A stretch of 64,000 nucleotides of DNA, taken from JAWWPG01 sp033850885 (GTDB taxonomy: Bacteria > Actinomycetota > Actinomycetes > Propionibacteriales > Nocardioidaceae). Each line of letters starts with the position of its first letter. Position 1 is the first letter of the stretch. Under the pieces are notes generated by a model. It saw only the letters and a list, made by a program, of their open reading frames with translations. It made no database searches and was not told where the DNA came from. Positions 36,134 through 42,808 of this stretch are shown in pieces. Made by a program: the position numbers and the translations under genes. Location of the stretch: contig JAWWPG010000014.1 in NCBI GenBank assembly GCA_033850885.1, positions 1 through 64,000 of the forward strand, in the 5' to 3' direction.

Positions 36134-37318
36134 TCAGGCGCGCGGTGGCTTCCACAGCGGCCGGCGGGCCGGCGCCCCCGCCAACGCGTTTCGCAGTGCC
36201 CAGTAGGCGGGCTTTCGATGCAGATGGACGTCGTACGGCAGCGGGCGGCGGTGGGCGCCGTCGTGCCGCGGGTAGTCCTCCTGCAGCCAGGTGTAGCGGT
36301 CGGAGAGGCCGAAGGTGAGCAGCGCCTTGACCACTGTCGCGTCGAGGGCTGCTTCCAGGTACCGCTTGTAGACGTCCGCGACCGCCCGGTCGCGGATCCG
36401 GGGATCCGCGGGCAGTCCGTCGTCGAGGACGTCCATCTCGGTGATCAGGACGTGGACCCCGCGGTCCGCGATCTCCCTCAAGAACCTGCGGTAGTTGGTG
36501 GGGTTGAACCGCTCCGGGAAGCGATCCGCGAGCAGATGAGCCTGGACGCCGACGGCATGCACCGGTACCCCCTGGGCCAGCAACGTGTCGAGAACCTGGA
36601 GCAGAGCCTTCTGTCGTGGCCCCGGCTGGTCGCCGTACTGGTTCACCGTCTCGAAGCCGAACTCGTTGAGAATCAGCTCGGCCTTGGAATCCTGGTCGTG
36701 GGTGATGTGGAAGGCCTCTGCGACGTAGTCCGGCCCGATCGTGTTGTACCAGGGGACGTTCGTTCGGAAGCCGTTGACTCCCTCGGGGTCGGTGACCTCG
36801 TTGGCCACGATCCAGGCGGTCGTCCGGCCGTGATAGTGCTTGACCTCGGCCTTGACGACTCCATAGAGCAGGTCGGATGCCTGGCGGCGGTTGAGACCCC
36901 AGAGATCCTTGTCGGTCCAGCCGGGGCCGAAGCCCTCGTCCCACACCAGGTGGCAGGCCAGCACAAGCTGGTCGTCCCGCTCAGCGTGGCCGTAGAACCT
37001 GTCCCCGTGGGTGAAGTCGAGCTTCGCGTCCGGGTATGGCTTGAGCTTGTACCAGAGCAGGTCGTCCTCGCTGAACAGGATGGAGGCGTCCCGGTCGATG
37101 AGCGCCGAGTACGCCCGGTCGGAGGAGAGCCTGGTGGACCAGGAGCTCCCGAACACGATGCCTCGGTCGTAGCCCACCCGCCACAACGGCGACGGGGCCA
37201 GGCTGCTCGAGGACTCAGCAGCCGCGGCCGGCCTCGCCCCTCCGACCAAGCCCGTCGCGGCCACCGCGGCCGCACCGAACAAGACCGATCGGCGCTGAAT
37301 GGTCCTGTCTTCGCTCAT
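36134..37318 (-). CDS. secreted GH10 endo-1,4-beta-xylanase
   Basis: A 394-aa glycoside hydrolase family 10 enzyme. The N-terminus has a Tat-type signal (TIQRRSVLFGAAA then an Ala-rich cleavage region). The TIM barrel carries the acid/base Glu174 in WIVANEVTD and the nucleophile Glu294 in LITEMDV, with the substrate-binding HLVWDEG and VQAHLLADRFP. It has no carbohydrate-binding module. It would cut xylan outside the cell. It is convergent with the fourth Gfo/Idh gene and has its own LacI-type operators upstream. Confidence 0.92.
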   Translation of the reverse strand: MSEDRTIQRRSVLFGAAAVAATGLVGGARPAAAAESSSSLAPSPLWRVGYDRGIVFGSSWSTRLSSDRAYSALIDRDASILFSEDDLLWYKLKPYPDAKLDFTHGDRFYGHAERDDQLVLACHLVWDEGFGPGWTDKDLWGLNRRQASDLLYGVVKAEVKHYHGRTTAWIVANEVTDPEGVNGFRTNVPWYNTIGPDYVAEAFHITHDQDSKAELILNEFGFETVNQYGDQPGPRQKALLQVLDTLLAQGVPVHAVGVQAHLLADRFPERFNPTNYRRFLREIADRGVHVLITEMDVLDDGLPADPRIRDRAVADVYKRYLEAALDATVVKALLTFGLSDRYTWLQEDYPRHDGAHRRPLPYDVHLHRKPAYWALRNALAGAPARRPLWKPPRA

Positions 37319-37377
37319 GGGGCGCGCTCCTGAAGTCGGCAGCCATGACCCGCGCCAGATGCCACGTGTCGGTGGCC

Positions 37378-37427
37378 ATGCAAATCGATTGCATCAGAGC
37401 GTATTACCTCGTCCTCGCGGGCGGCAA
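37378..37427 (-). promoter_or_regulatory. xylanase promoter with LacI-type operator
   Basis: On the minus strand TTGCCG (37422-37427) and TACGCT (37398-37403) are 18 bp apart. The dyad ATGCAATCGATTTGCAT (37378-37394) sits right at the predicted transcription start. It shares its core with the other island operators and so ties the xylanase to the same repressor. Confidence 0.6.
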
Positions 37428-37446
37428 GACCCATGGACGGGTTTGT

Positions 37447-37458
37447 CAAAACGGTTTG
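37447..37458. promoter_or_regulatory. second LacI-type operator upstream of the xylanase
   Basis: CAAAACGGTTTG, flanked by TGT and CAGG, lies 53 bp upstream of the downstream operator's far end. An upstream auxiliary site would fit DNA looping by a tetrameric or dimeric LacI protein. The rest of the 284-bp gap to the DUF4242 gene shows nothing else. Confidence 0.45.
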
Positions 37459-37602
37459 CAGGATTTCGACGTCCCACGCCGGGAAGGCCGCTCGGTACAA
37501 AATAAGTAGCCCGCCCGACAAACTGGGGTGCCATAACTCACCCGACAGCCCGGCAGACGGAATAACCTCGTCACGACAGGAATTCCCAATGAAGGAGGCG
37601 GC

Positions 37603-37854
37603 ATGCCGCTGTACATGGACGTTCACACCATCACCGGCGGAGTATCCGCCGACGACGTGGCAGGCGCCCACAAGGCAGACCTGGAGACGCAGGGCAAGCA
37701 CGACGTCAACTACCTGCGGTACTGGGTCGACGAGAAGGAGGGCAAGGTGTTCTGCCTTGTCGAAGCGCCCTCGGCCGAGGCGGCGTCGACCGTGCACCGC
37801 GAGGCCCATGGCCTCGTCGCTGACGACGTCTTCGAGGTGAAGGAAGGATCCTGA
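37603..37854 (+). CDS. DUF4242 / SCO4226-like nickel-binding protein
   Basis: An 83-aa ferredoxin-like-fold protein. It has MPLYMDVHTITGGVSADDV at the start, a central AHKADLETQGKH helix, and VFCLVEAPSAEAA in the second half, as in the SCO4226 group, one member of which binds nickel at its surface. The ATG follows GAAGGAGG. It lies between the xylanase region and the tRNA. Its biological role is unknown. Confidence 0.82.
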   Translation: MPLYMDVHTITGGVSADDVAGAHKADLETQGKHDVNYLRYWVDEKEGKVFCLVEAPSAEAASTVHREAHGLVADDVFEVKEGS

Positions 37855-37901
37855 CCCAGCTCGCCGGGCGGGGTCAGCACAGCGCCTGACCCGCACCTTC
37901 C

Positions 37902-37977
37902 TGGTGGAGCTGAGGGGACTCGAACCCCTGACCCCCTCCATGCCATGGAGGTGCGCTACCAGCTGCGCCACAGCCCC
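37902..37977 (-). tRNA. tRNA-Ala(GGC)
   Basis: The minus strand folds as a complete 76-nt tRNA. The acceptor stem GGGGCTG pairs with CAGCTCC and contains the G3-U70 pair that marks alanine tRNAs. The anticodon stem CCTCC/GGAGG encloses ATGGCAT, anticodon GGC. The T arm has GGTTCGAGTCC. The CCA end is encoded. It lies downstream of the histidine-phosphatase gene on the same strand's upstream side. Confidence 0.97.
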
Positions 37978-38069
37978 GCGATGTGCGGATCCCGCGCGGT
38001 CCACCCGGCGGGCCAGAGAAGTTTAGCCAACCCTCGACACAGCGCGAAATCCCGTCCGAGGCGGGGTGG

Positions 38070-38753
38070 TCAGGCGTGCGGATCGTCGGCCAGGTTCACG
38101 GGCTCCGGAAGGGTCTGGGCGTTGTAGTCGATGATCTGCCAGCCACGACCGCCACGATGCTCGAGCACGGCCCAGGCGCAGTTCGCCATCCCGGCCAGGA
38201 TCTCGTCGAGGTGGTCAGGAACGCCGAGGAACGCGAGCAGGCCCGAGCGCAGCGAGGCTCCGTGACCGACGACCACGCCGGTGTCCTCAGGGCCTACCGC
38301 CTCCGCCACATCCGAGAGCGCCTCGAGCATCCGGGCGACCACCTGCTGAGTCGTCTCGGCTCCCGGCACAGCGGTCTCCGCACCGGACATGAACGCCGCG
38401 TAGACCTGCGGGAACCGCTCCTCGAACTCGGGGAAGGTCAGACCCTGGCGGATCCCGAGGTCGTACTCCCGCAACCGACGGTCGAGGACCAGGTCGACGC
38501 CGGGCAGGAGCGCGACGAGCGTCTCGGCGGTTTCGCGGGCGCGCGTCAGGTCACTCGACCAGACGAAGCTCGGCTGGTACGACGCCAGCAGCCGGGCCGC
38601 CCGATCCGCTTCAGCGCGCCCGACGAAGTCGAGGCAGACGTCGGCGTGGCCCTGGGCGCGACCGAGCGCATTCCACTCCGTCCGCCCGTGCCGCCAGAGC
38701 ACGAGCCGCCTGGTGCTCCGACCCCCGGGAACCCAGATGTCGCGCGGGGTCAA
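38070..38753 (-). CDS. histidine phosphatase family protein
   Basis: A 227-aa phosphoglycerate-mutase-like phosphatase. The catalytic RHG motif is in LVLWRHGRTEWN (His22), with the second phosphate-pocket residues in SSDLTRARETAETL and the late VVVGHGASLR. I chose the TTG at 38753, which overlaps the rsfS stop as TTGA; a GTG at 38795 would overlap rsfS by 46 bp. In actinobacteria this gene commonly follows rsfS, and members have been linked to glucosyl-3-phosphoglycerate or general phosphatase activity. Confidence 0.88.
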   Translation of the reverse strand: MTPRDIWVPGGRSTRRLVLWRHGRTEWNALGRAQGHADVCLDFVGRAEADRAARLLASYQPSFVWSSDLTRARETAETLVALLPGVDLVLDRRLREYDLGIRQGLTFPEFEERFPQVYAAFMSGAETAVPGAETTQQVVARMLEALSDVAEAVGPEDTGVVVGHGASLRSGLLAFLGVPDHLDEILAGMANCAWAVLEHRGGRGWQIIDYNAQTLPEPVNLADDPHA

Positions 38754-39214
38754 CGGCCGGTGTCTACCGCGCCGGGTCCACCGTCCGTCGCCCACCCGTT
38801 GCCGCGCTCACCTGCTCGCCCTCGAGGATCACCATGCACCCCTCGACCGCTGGTCACCGCCTCGGGCAGCCCGATCGTCGGACAGTCCCGCCACATGCGT
38901 TCGAGCGCGTAGTAGAGCCGCTCCTCCTCGTGCTGGACGTGGACCACGATCTCGCCGTAGTCCAGCAGCACCCAGCGGCCGTCACGTTCACCTTCCCGGC
39001 GGACCGGCTTGGCGCCCGCCGCACGCAACCGGTCCTCGACGGCGTCGACGATCGCCTTCACCTGCCTGTCGTTCGGCGCCGAGCACAGCACGAACGCATC
39101 GGTGATCACCAGCTGCTCGGAGACGTCGAAGGCGATGATGTTGTCGGCGAGCTTGTCCGACGCTGCCAAGGCGGCGGCCCGGACGAGCTCGAGTGCGTGG
39201 TCGGTGGCTGTCAC
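38750..39214 (-). CDS. rsfS: ribosome silencing factor
   Basis: A 154-aa RsfS/Iojap protein that binds ribosomal protein L14 and stops subunit joining when nutrients are scarce. The family core runs from ADNIIAFDVSEQLVITDAFV through GRWVLLDYGEIVVHV to LERMWRDCP. The start GTG overlaps the nadD stop (GTGA); the longer frame upstream is inside nadD. The last 30 or so residues (Gly/Arg-rich) go beyond the family core, as in other actinobacterial copies. Confidence 0.93.
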   Translation of the reverse strand: MTATDHALELVRAAALAASDKLADNIIAFDVSEQLVITDAFVLCSAPNDRQVKAIVDAVEDRLRAAGAKPVRREGERDGRWVLLDYGEIVVHVQHEEERLYYALERMWRDCPTIGLPEAVTSGRGVHGDPRGRAGERGNGWATDGGPGAVDTGR

Positions 39215-39855
39215 GAAGCGTTGCCCTCCACAATCCTGGCTGAGTCGGATGCGCCGGGCCGGTAGAGCCCGCGCTTGGTGATGTACTGGACGACGCCATC
39301 GGGGACCAGGTACCACACCGGCTCGTTGGCGCTCGCGCGGGCTCGGCACTCCGTTGAGGAGATGGCCAGCGCCGGGACCTCGATGATCGTGACCCGGTCG
39401 GGCGGCAGTCCGGCGAGGGTGCTGTCATCGATCGTCGTACCCGGCCTGGTGCAGCCCACGAAACGCGCCAGCTCGAAGATCTTGTTCACGTCATGCCACG
39501 TCACGATCTGCGCCAATGCGTCGGCGCCGGTGATGAAGTACAGCTCGGCTCCGGGCCGCTCGCGGTGCAGATCGCTCAAGGTGTCGATCGTGTACGTCGC
39601 ACCACCGCGGTCGACGTCGACCCGAGACACCGAGAAGCGGGGGTTGGACGCGGTCGCGATCACCGTCATCAGGTAGCGGTCCTCGGCGGGCGAGACCTGG
39701 CGGTCTCCCTTCTGCCACGGCTGGCCGGTGGGGACGAACACCACCTCGTCGAGGTCGAACCAGGCCTGCACCTCGGACGCCGCCACCAGGTGACCGTGGT
39801 GGATCGGGTCGAACGTGCCACCCATGATCCCGACCCGCTGGGGTGGCTGGGTCAT
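39211..39855 (-). CDS. nadD: nicotinate-nucleotide adenylyltransferase
   Basis: A 214-aa NadD that adenylates nicotinate mononucleotide in NAD synthesis. It has the nucleotidyltransferase motif GIMGGTFDPIHHGHL, the segment FVPTGQPWQKGDRQVSPAED, FITGADALAQIVTW, and the ISSTECR motif near residue 170. The coupling to rsfS by GTGA is typical. A small membrane-protein gene, not proA, lies directly upstream. Confidence 0.95.
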   Translation of the reverse strand: MTQPPQRVGIMGGTFDPIHHGHLVAASEVQAWFDLDEVVFVPTGQPWQKGDRQVSPAEDRYLMTVIATASNPRFSVSRVDVDRGGATYTIDTLSDLHRERPGAELYFITGADALAQIVTWHDVNKIFELARFVGCTRPGTTIDDSTLAGLPPDRVTIIEVPALAISSTECRARASANEPVWYLVPDGVVQYITKRGLYRPGASDSARIVEGNAS

Positions 39856-39920
39856 CGACGCCTCAACAGCGGCTCACCGCAAACACGGCAATCGGCCGAA
39901 CGCTCATGAGACCCCGGCCA

Positions 39921-40067
39921 TCAGGCGTGCGGCCGTCCCTTGCCGAACATCAACAGCGCCGCCATGGCGAGGCAGAAGAAGAGGAAGATCGAAACCCCGA
40001 CGACGTACGGCGACACCGGCAGCTTGTGCGTGTGGTCCGCGGCGAGCGTGGTGAGAGGCATCGGCAT
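39921..40067 (-). CDS. 48-aa single-span membrane microprotein
   Basis: The minus strand from the ATG at 40067 to the TGA at 39921 encodes 48 residues. A polar N-terminus containing LAADHTHKLPVSPYVVG is followed by one hydrophobic helix (VSIFLFFCLAMAALLMFG) and a short basic end (KGRPHA). It lies 65 bp before nadD on the same strand. Small proteins of this design next to nadD occur in related actinobacteria. A second ATG two codons later is also possible. The function is unknown. Confidence 0.65.
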   Translation of the reverse strand: MPMPLTTLAADHTHKLPVSPYVVGVSIFLFFCLAMAALLMFGKGRPHA

Positions 40068-40144
40068 GGGCCAAGGCTAGCCGGTCTCGACGCCGGACGC
40101 GTGCCGGCCCGGCATGACGCGGAGCACCATCGCAGCAACCGTCG

Positions 40145-40489
40145 TCAGAACCTACGCGGCACCACGTGGCCGATGTCCGTCGGCACCTGCACCTCACGAA
40201 GCTGGTGGGTCTCACGGTCGACGACCTCGAGCCCGACGATCCGCCAGTCGGGCAGGTCCGCGGATGTCTTGTGCTCGTTCCACAGTCGCAGCGCCAACGA
40301 GGCCGCATCGACCATCTCCTGCGACTCCTCCCAGTAGCGGACCTCCGCGCGCCCCTCGCCGTACCGCACCGAGTGGATGAACGGGCGCTCGGCGAGCAGC
40401 CTGAGCAGCGCCGCGTGCGTTTTGGACGGGTCTTGCGGTTCACCCCCCACCGTTACGGTGATGTGCCACAGCTGGGTCTCATGGTTCAT
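40145..40489 (-). CDS. conserved hypothetical small protein
   Basis: A 114-aa soluble protein that I do not recognise. It begins NHETQLWHITVTVGG, has KTHAALLRLLAERPFIHSV in the first half, a VRYWEESQEMVDAASLALRLW helix, and ends with the LPDWRIVGLEVVDRET strand pair. The pattern suggests a small alpha/beta fold. I chose the ATG at 40489 with GGAG six bases upstream. It lies between obg and nadD, where actinobacteria often have proB and proA. Confidence 0.65.
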   Translation of the reverse strand: MNHETQLWHITVTVGGEPQDPSKTHAALLRLLAERPFIHSVRYGEGRAEVRYWEESQEMVDAASLALRLWNEHKTSADLPDWRIVGLEVVDRETHQLREVQVPTDIGHVVPRRF

Positions 40490-40602
40490 CGCGGCTCCGC
40501 TGACCTGGGAGGGTGGACGTTCCTTGGTATGCCCGTCCAATTCTGCTCCATCCGGACGCTTCGGGGCAGCAGAACGGGCGAATCCCCCAGACCGCTGGCG
40601 TC

Positions 40603-41964
40603 TCAGCGCGCGCCGAGGCGGGGGTCGTGGCCACGCCGGCCGAGCCTGGTAGCGGCTCCGGCCTGGACCTGCGGGTCGAACTCGAAGACGACGGCGTTGT
40701 CGTCGTCGCCGATCACGACGTCGTCGCCGATCTCCGCGCCGAGCGCAAGGAGCCGCTCCTCCACCCCGAGGCGGTTGAGCCGGTCAGCCAGGTAGCCGAC
40801 CGCCTCGTCGTTGCCGAAGTCCGTCTGCTTGATCCAGCGCTGCGGCTTCTCGCCCCGCACGTGCCAGGCGCCGTCAACCTCCCGAACCGTGAACTCGGCG
40901 TCGTCGACCCCCCGCGGACGCAGCACAATCCGGGTCGCGACAGCCGGGTCGGGCGAAGACCTGGCCTCCGCCACGAGCTCGGCCATGGCGAACGTCAGCT
41001 CACGCAGACCTTCGTGCGTCGCCGCGGAGATCTCGAAGACTCGCAGTCCCCGCGACTCCAGCTCGGGCCGGACCATGTCGGCGAGCTCGCGTGCCTCGGG
41101 TACGTCGATCTTGTTGAGCGCCACCAGGCGGGGTCTGTCCTCGAGGCCACCGTGGGCCGCCAGCTCCGCCTCCATGACATCGAGGTCGCTGAGGGGGTCC
41201 CGCGCTGGCTCCGCCGTCGCACAGTCGACGACGTGCACCAGGGCCGTACACCTCTCGATGTGCCGCAGGAAGTCGTGCCCGAGCCCGCGCCCCTCGCTGG
41301 CACCCTCGATCAGACCCGGGACATCGGCCACCGTGTACGTCGTCTCGCCGGCGGTCACGACGCCGAGGTTGGGCACCAACGTGGTGAAGGGGTAGTCGGC
41401 GATCTTGGGGCGGGCCCGCGAGATCGCCGCGACCAGGCTGGACTTGCCGGCGCTGGGATAGCCGACCAGGCCGACGTCGGCGACGACCTTGAGCTCGAGG
41501 ATGACGGTATGCGCCTCCCCCGGCTCCCCGAGCAGCGCGAAGCCAGGCGCCTTGCGTGACTTGGACGCGAGTGCCGCGTTGCCCAGGCCACCTCTACCAC
41601 CAGCGGCGACGACCAGCTCGGTGCCTGCACCGACGAGATCCGCGACGACCTGCCCGTCCGGCGTCGACACGATCGTGCCGTCCGGGACGAGCAGGACGAT
41701 GCTCTCGCCGTTGGATCCCGACCTGTGGTCGCCGAGACCCTGGGTGCCGTTGCCGGCGTTTCGGTGCGACTCGCGGTGGTAGTCGATCAGCGTGGTGACG
41801 TCGGGGTCGACACGCAGGATGACGTCACCGCCGTGTCCACCGTTGCCGCCGTCCGGGCCGCCGAGCGGCTTGAACTTCTCCCGGTGGACCGACGCGACGC
41901 CGTTGCCACCCTTGCCACCGGCCACGTGCAGGACGACACGGTCCACGAACGTCGGAACAGCCAT
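40603..41964 (-). CDS. obgE: Obg family GTPase
   Basis: A 453-aa essential GTPase of ribosome assembly. The glycine-rich Obg fold (FVDRVVLHVAGGKGGNGV) covers about residues 1-158, the G domain has GYPSAGKSSL, DVPGLIEGA and NKID, and a C-terminal OCT domain spans about 340-425. The ATG at 41964 gives the canonical MAVPTFVD start; a TTG one codon earlier is less likely. It follows rpmA by 27 bp in the usual rplU-rpmA-obg order. Confidence 0.96.
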   Translation of the reverse strand: MAVPTFVDRVVLHVAGGKGGNGVASVHREKFKPLGGPDGGNGGHGGDVILRVDPDVTTLIDYHRESHRNAGNGTQGLGDHRSGSNGESIVLLVPDGTIVSTPDGQVVADLVGAGTELVVAAGGRGGLGNAALASKSRKAPGFALLGEPGEAHTVILELKVVADVGLVGYPSAGKSSLVAAISRARPKIADYPFTTLVPNLGVVTAGETTYTVADVPGLIEGASEGRGLGHDFLRHIERCTALVHVVDCATAEPARDPLSDLDVMEAELAAHGGLEDRPRLVALNKIDVPEARELADMVRPELESRGLRVFEISAATHEGLRELTFAMAELVAEARSSPDPAVATRIVLRPRGVDDAEFTVREVDGAWHVRGEKPQRWIKQTDFGNDEAVGYLADRLNRLGVEERLLALGAEIGDDVVIGDDDNAVVFEFDPQVQAGAATRLGRRGHDPRLGAR

Positions 41965-41991
41965 CAAGGGGGGTGGAGCGTCAGCTCCGGG

Positions 41992-42249
41992 TCAGTTCGC
42001 CGCAGGAACGATGTTGATCACGCGTCGGCCTCGCCGGGTGCCGAACTCGACGCTGCCCTCGACGAGGGCGAACAGGGTGTCGTCGCCGCCACGTCCGACG
42101 TTCGTGCCTGGGTGGAAGTGCGTGCCGCGTTGCCTCACGATGATCTCGCCGGCGTTGACGAGCTGGCCGCCGTACCGCTTGACGCCGAGGCGCTGCGCGT
42201 TGCTGTCGCGGCCGTTCTTGCTGGAGCCGAGACCCTTCTTGTGTGCCAT
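41992..42249 (-). CDS. rpmA: 50S ribosomal protein L27
   Basis: An 85-aa L27 with the canonical start MAHKKGLGSSKNGRDSNAQR, whose N-terminal arm reaches the peptidyl-transferase centre, and the RGTHFHPGTNVGRGGDDTLF core. There is no extra cleavable N-terminal peptide of the Firmicutes type. It lies between rplU and obg. Confidence 0.97.
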   Translation of the reverse strand: MAHKKGLGSSKNGRDSNAQRLGVKRYGGQLVNAGEIIVRQRGTHFHPGTNVGRGGDDTLFALVEGSVEFGTRRGRRVINIVPAAN

Positions 42250-42314
42250 GACGTTTCCTCGCCTCGTTCAGGTGGTCCTGGTGGTGCCGGCTGCGGCCGG
42301 CGCTCGGCCCGCGC

Positions 42315-42626
42315 TCACTTGGTGTTGATCGCGGTGACCAACACCTTCGTGTAGTGCTGACGGTGGCCCTGACGCTTGCGGTAGCCGGTCTTGTTCTTGT
42401 ACTTCAGGATGTGGATCTTCGGGCCCTTCGAGGGACCGACCACCTCGGCCTGGACGTCGACCTTGGCCAGGGCGTCGGCGTCGGTGGTCAGCGTTTCACC
42501 ATCGACGACCAGCACCGCGGACAGCGAGAGGCTCTCGCCGGGCGTGCAGTCGAGCTGGTCGATCTCGATGACGTCGCCGACGGCAACCTTCGTCTGACGT
42601 CCGCCGTTGCGCACGATCGCGTACAC
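42315..42626 (-). CDS. rplU: 50S ribosomal protein L21
   Basis: A 103-aa L21 starting at GTG (VYAIVRNGGRQTKVAVGD) after AGGAAGTGAG. The conserved end HILKYKNKTGYRKRQGHRQ is intact. The open frame continues upstream but the Shine-Dalgarno and family length fix this start. A promoter lies about 120 bases upstream, so rplU-rpmA-obg can be transcribed apart from rne. Confidence 0.97.
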   Translation of the reverse strand: MYAIVRNGGRQTKVAVGDVIEIDQLDCTPGESLSLSAVLVVDGETLTTDADALAKVDVQAEVVGPSKGPKIHILKYKNKTGYRKRQGHRQHYTKVLVTAINTK

Positions 42627-42748
42627 AGCGAGCTCACTTCCTCGTCGATTCCTCATCCTGACGGCCAGCCGTTCCAGTCCGACGGAAGGCGTCGCCGACC
42701 GCGCCGAGGCGCGAAGATGCCGGTGCACAACACGCACACCGACGCTCA

Positions 42749-42778
42749 AGTCTACGGACCACACCCCGCGCCGGTCAA
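42749..42778 (-). promoter_or_regulatory. rplU promoter
   Basis: On the minus strand TTGACC (42773-42778) and TAGACT (42749-42754) are separated by 18 bp, in the rne-rplU gap. Transcription would start near 42742, giving a 5' leader of about 115 bases before the rplU GTG. Confidence 0.65.
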
Positions 42779-42808
42779 AACGCCGACCATCCGGCAGTTC
42801 CGGTCCGG

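Noticed and set aside
37319..37602. A further small gene between the xylanase and the DUF4242 gene
   Set aside because: No frame with a start and Shine-Dalgarno stands out; the region is accounted for by the operators, promoter and leader.
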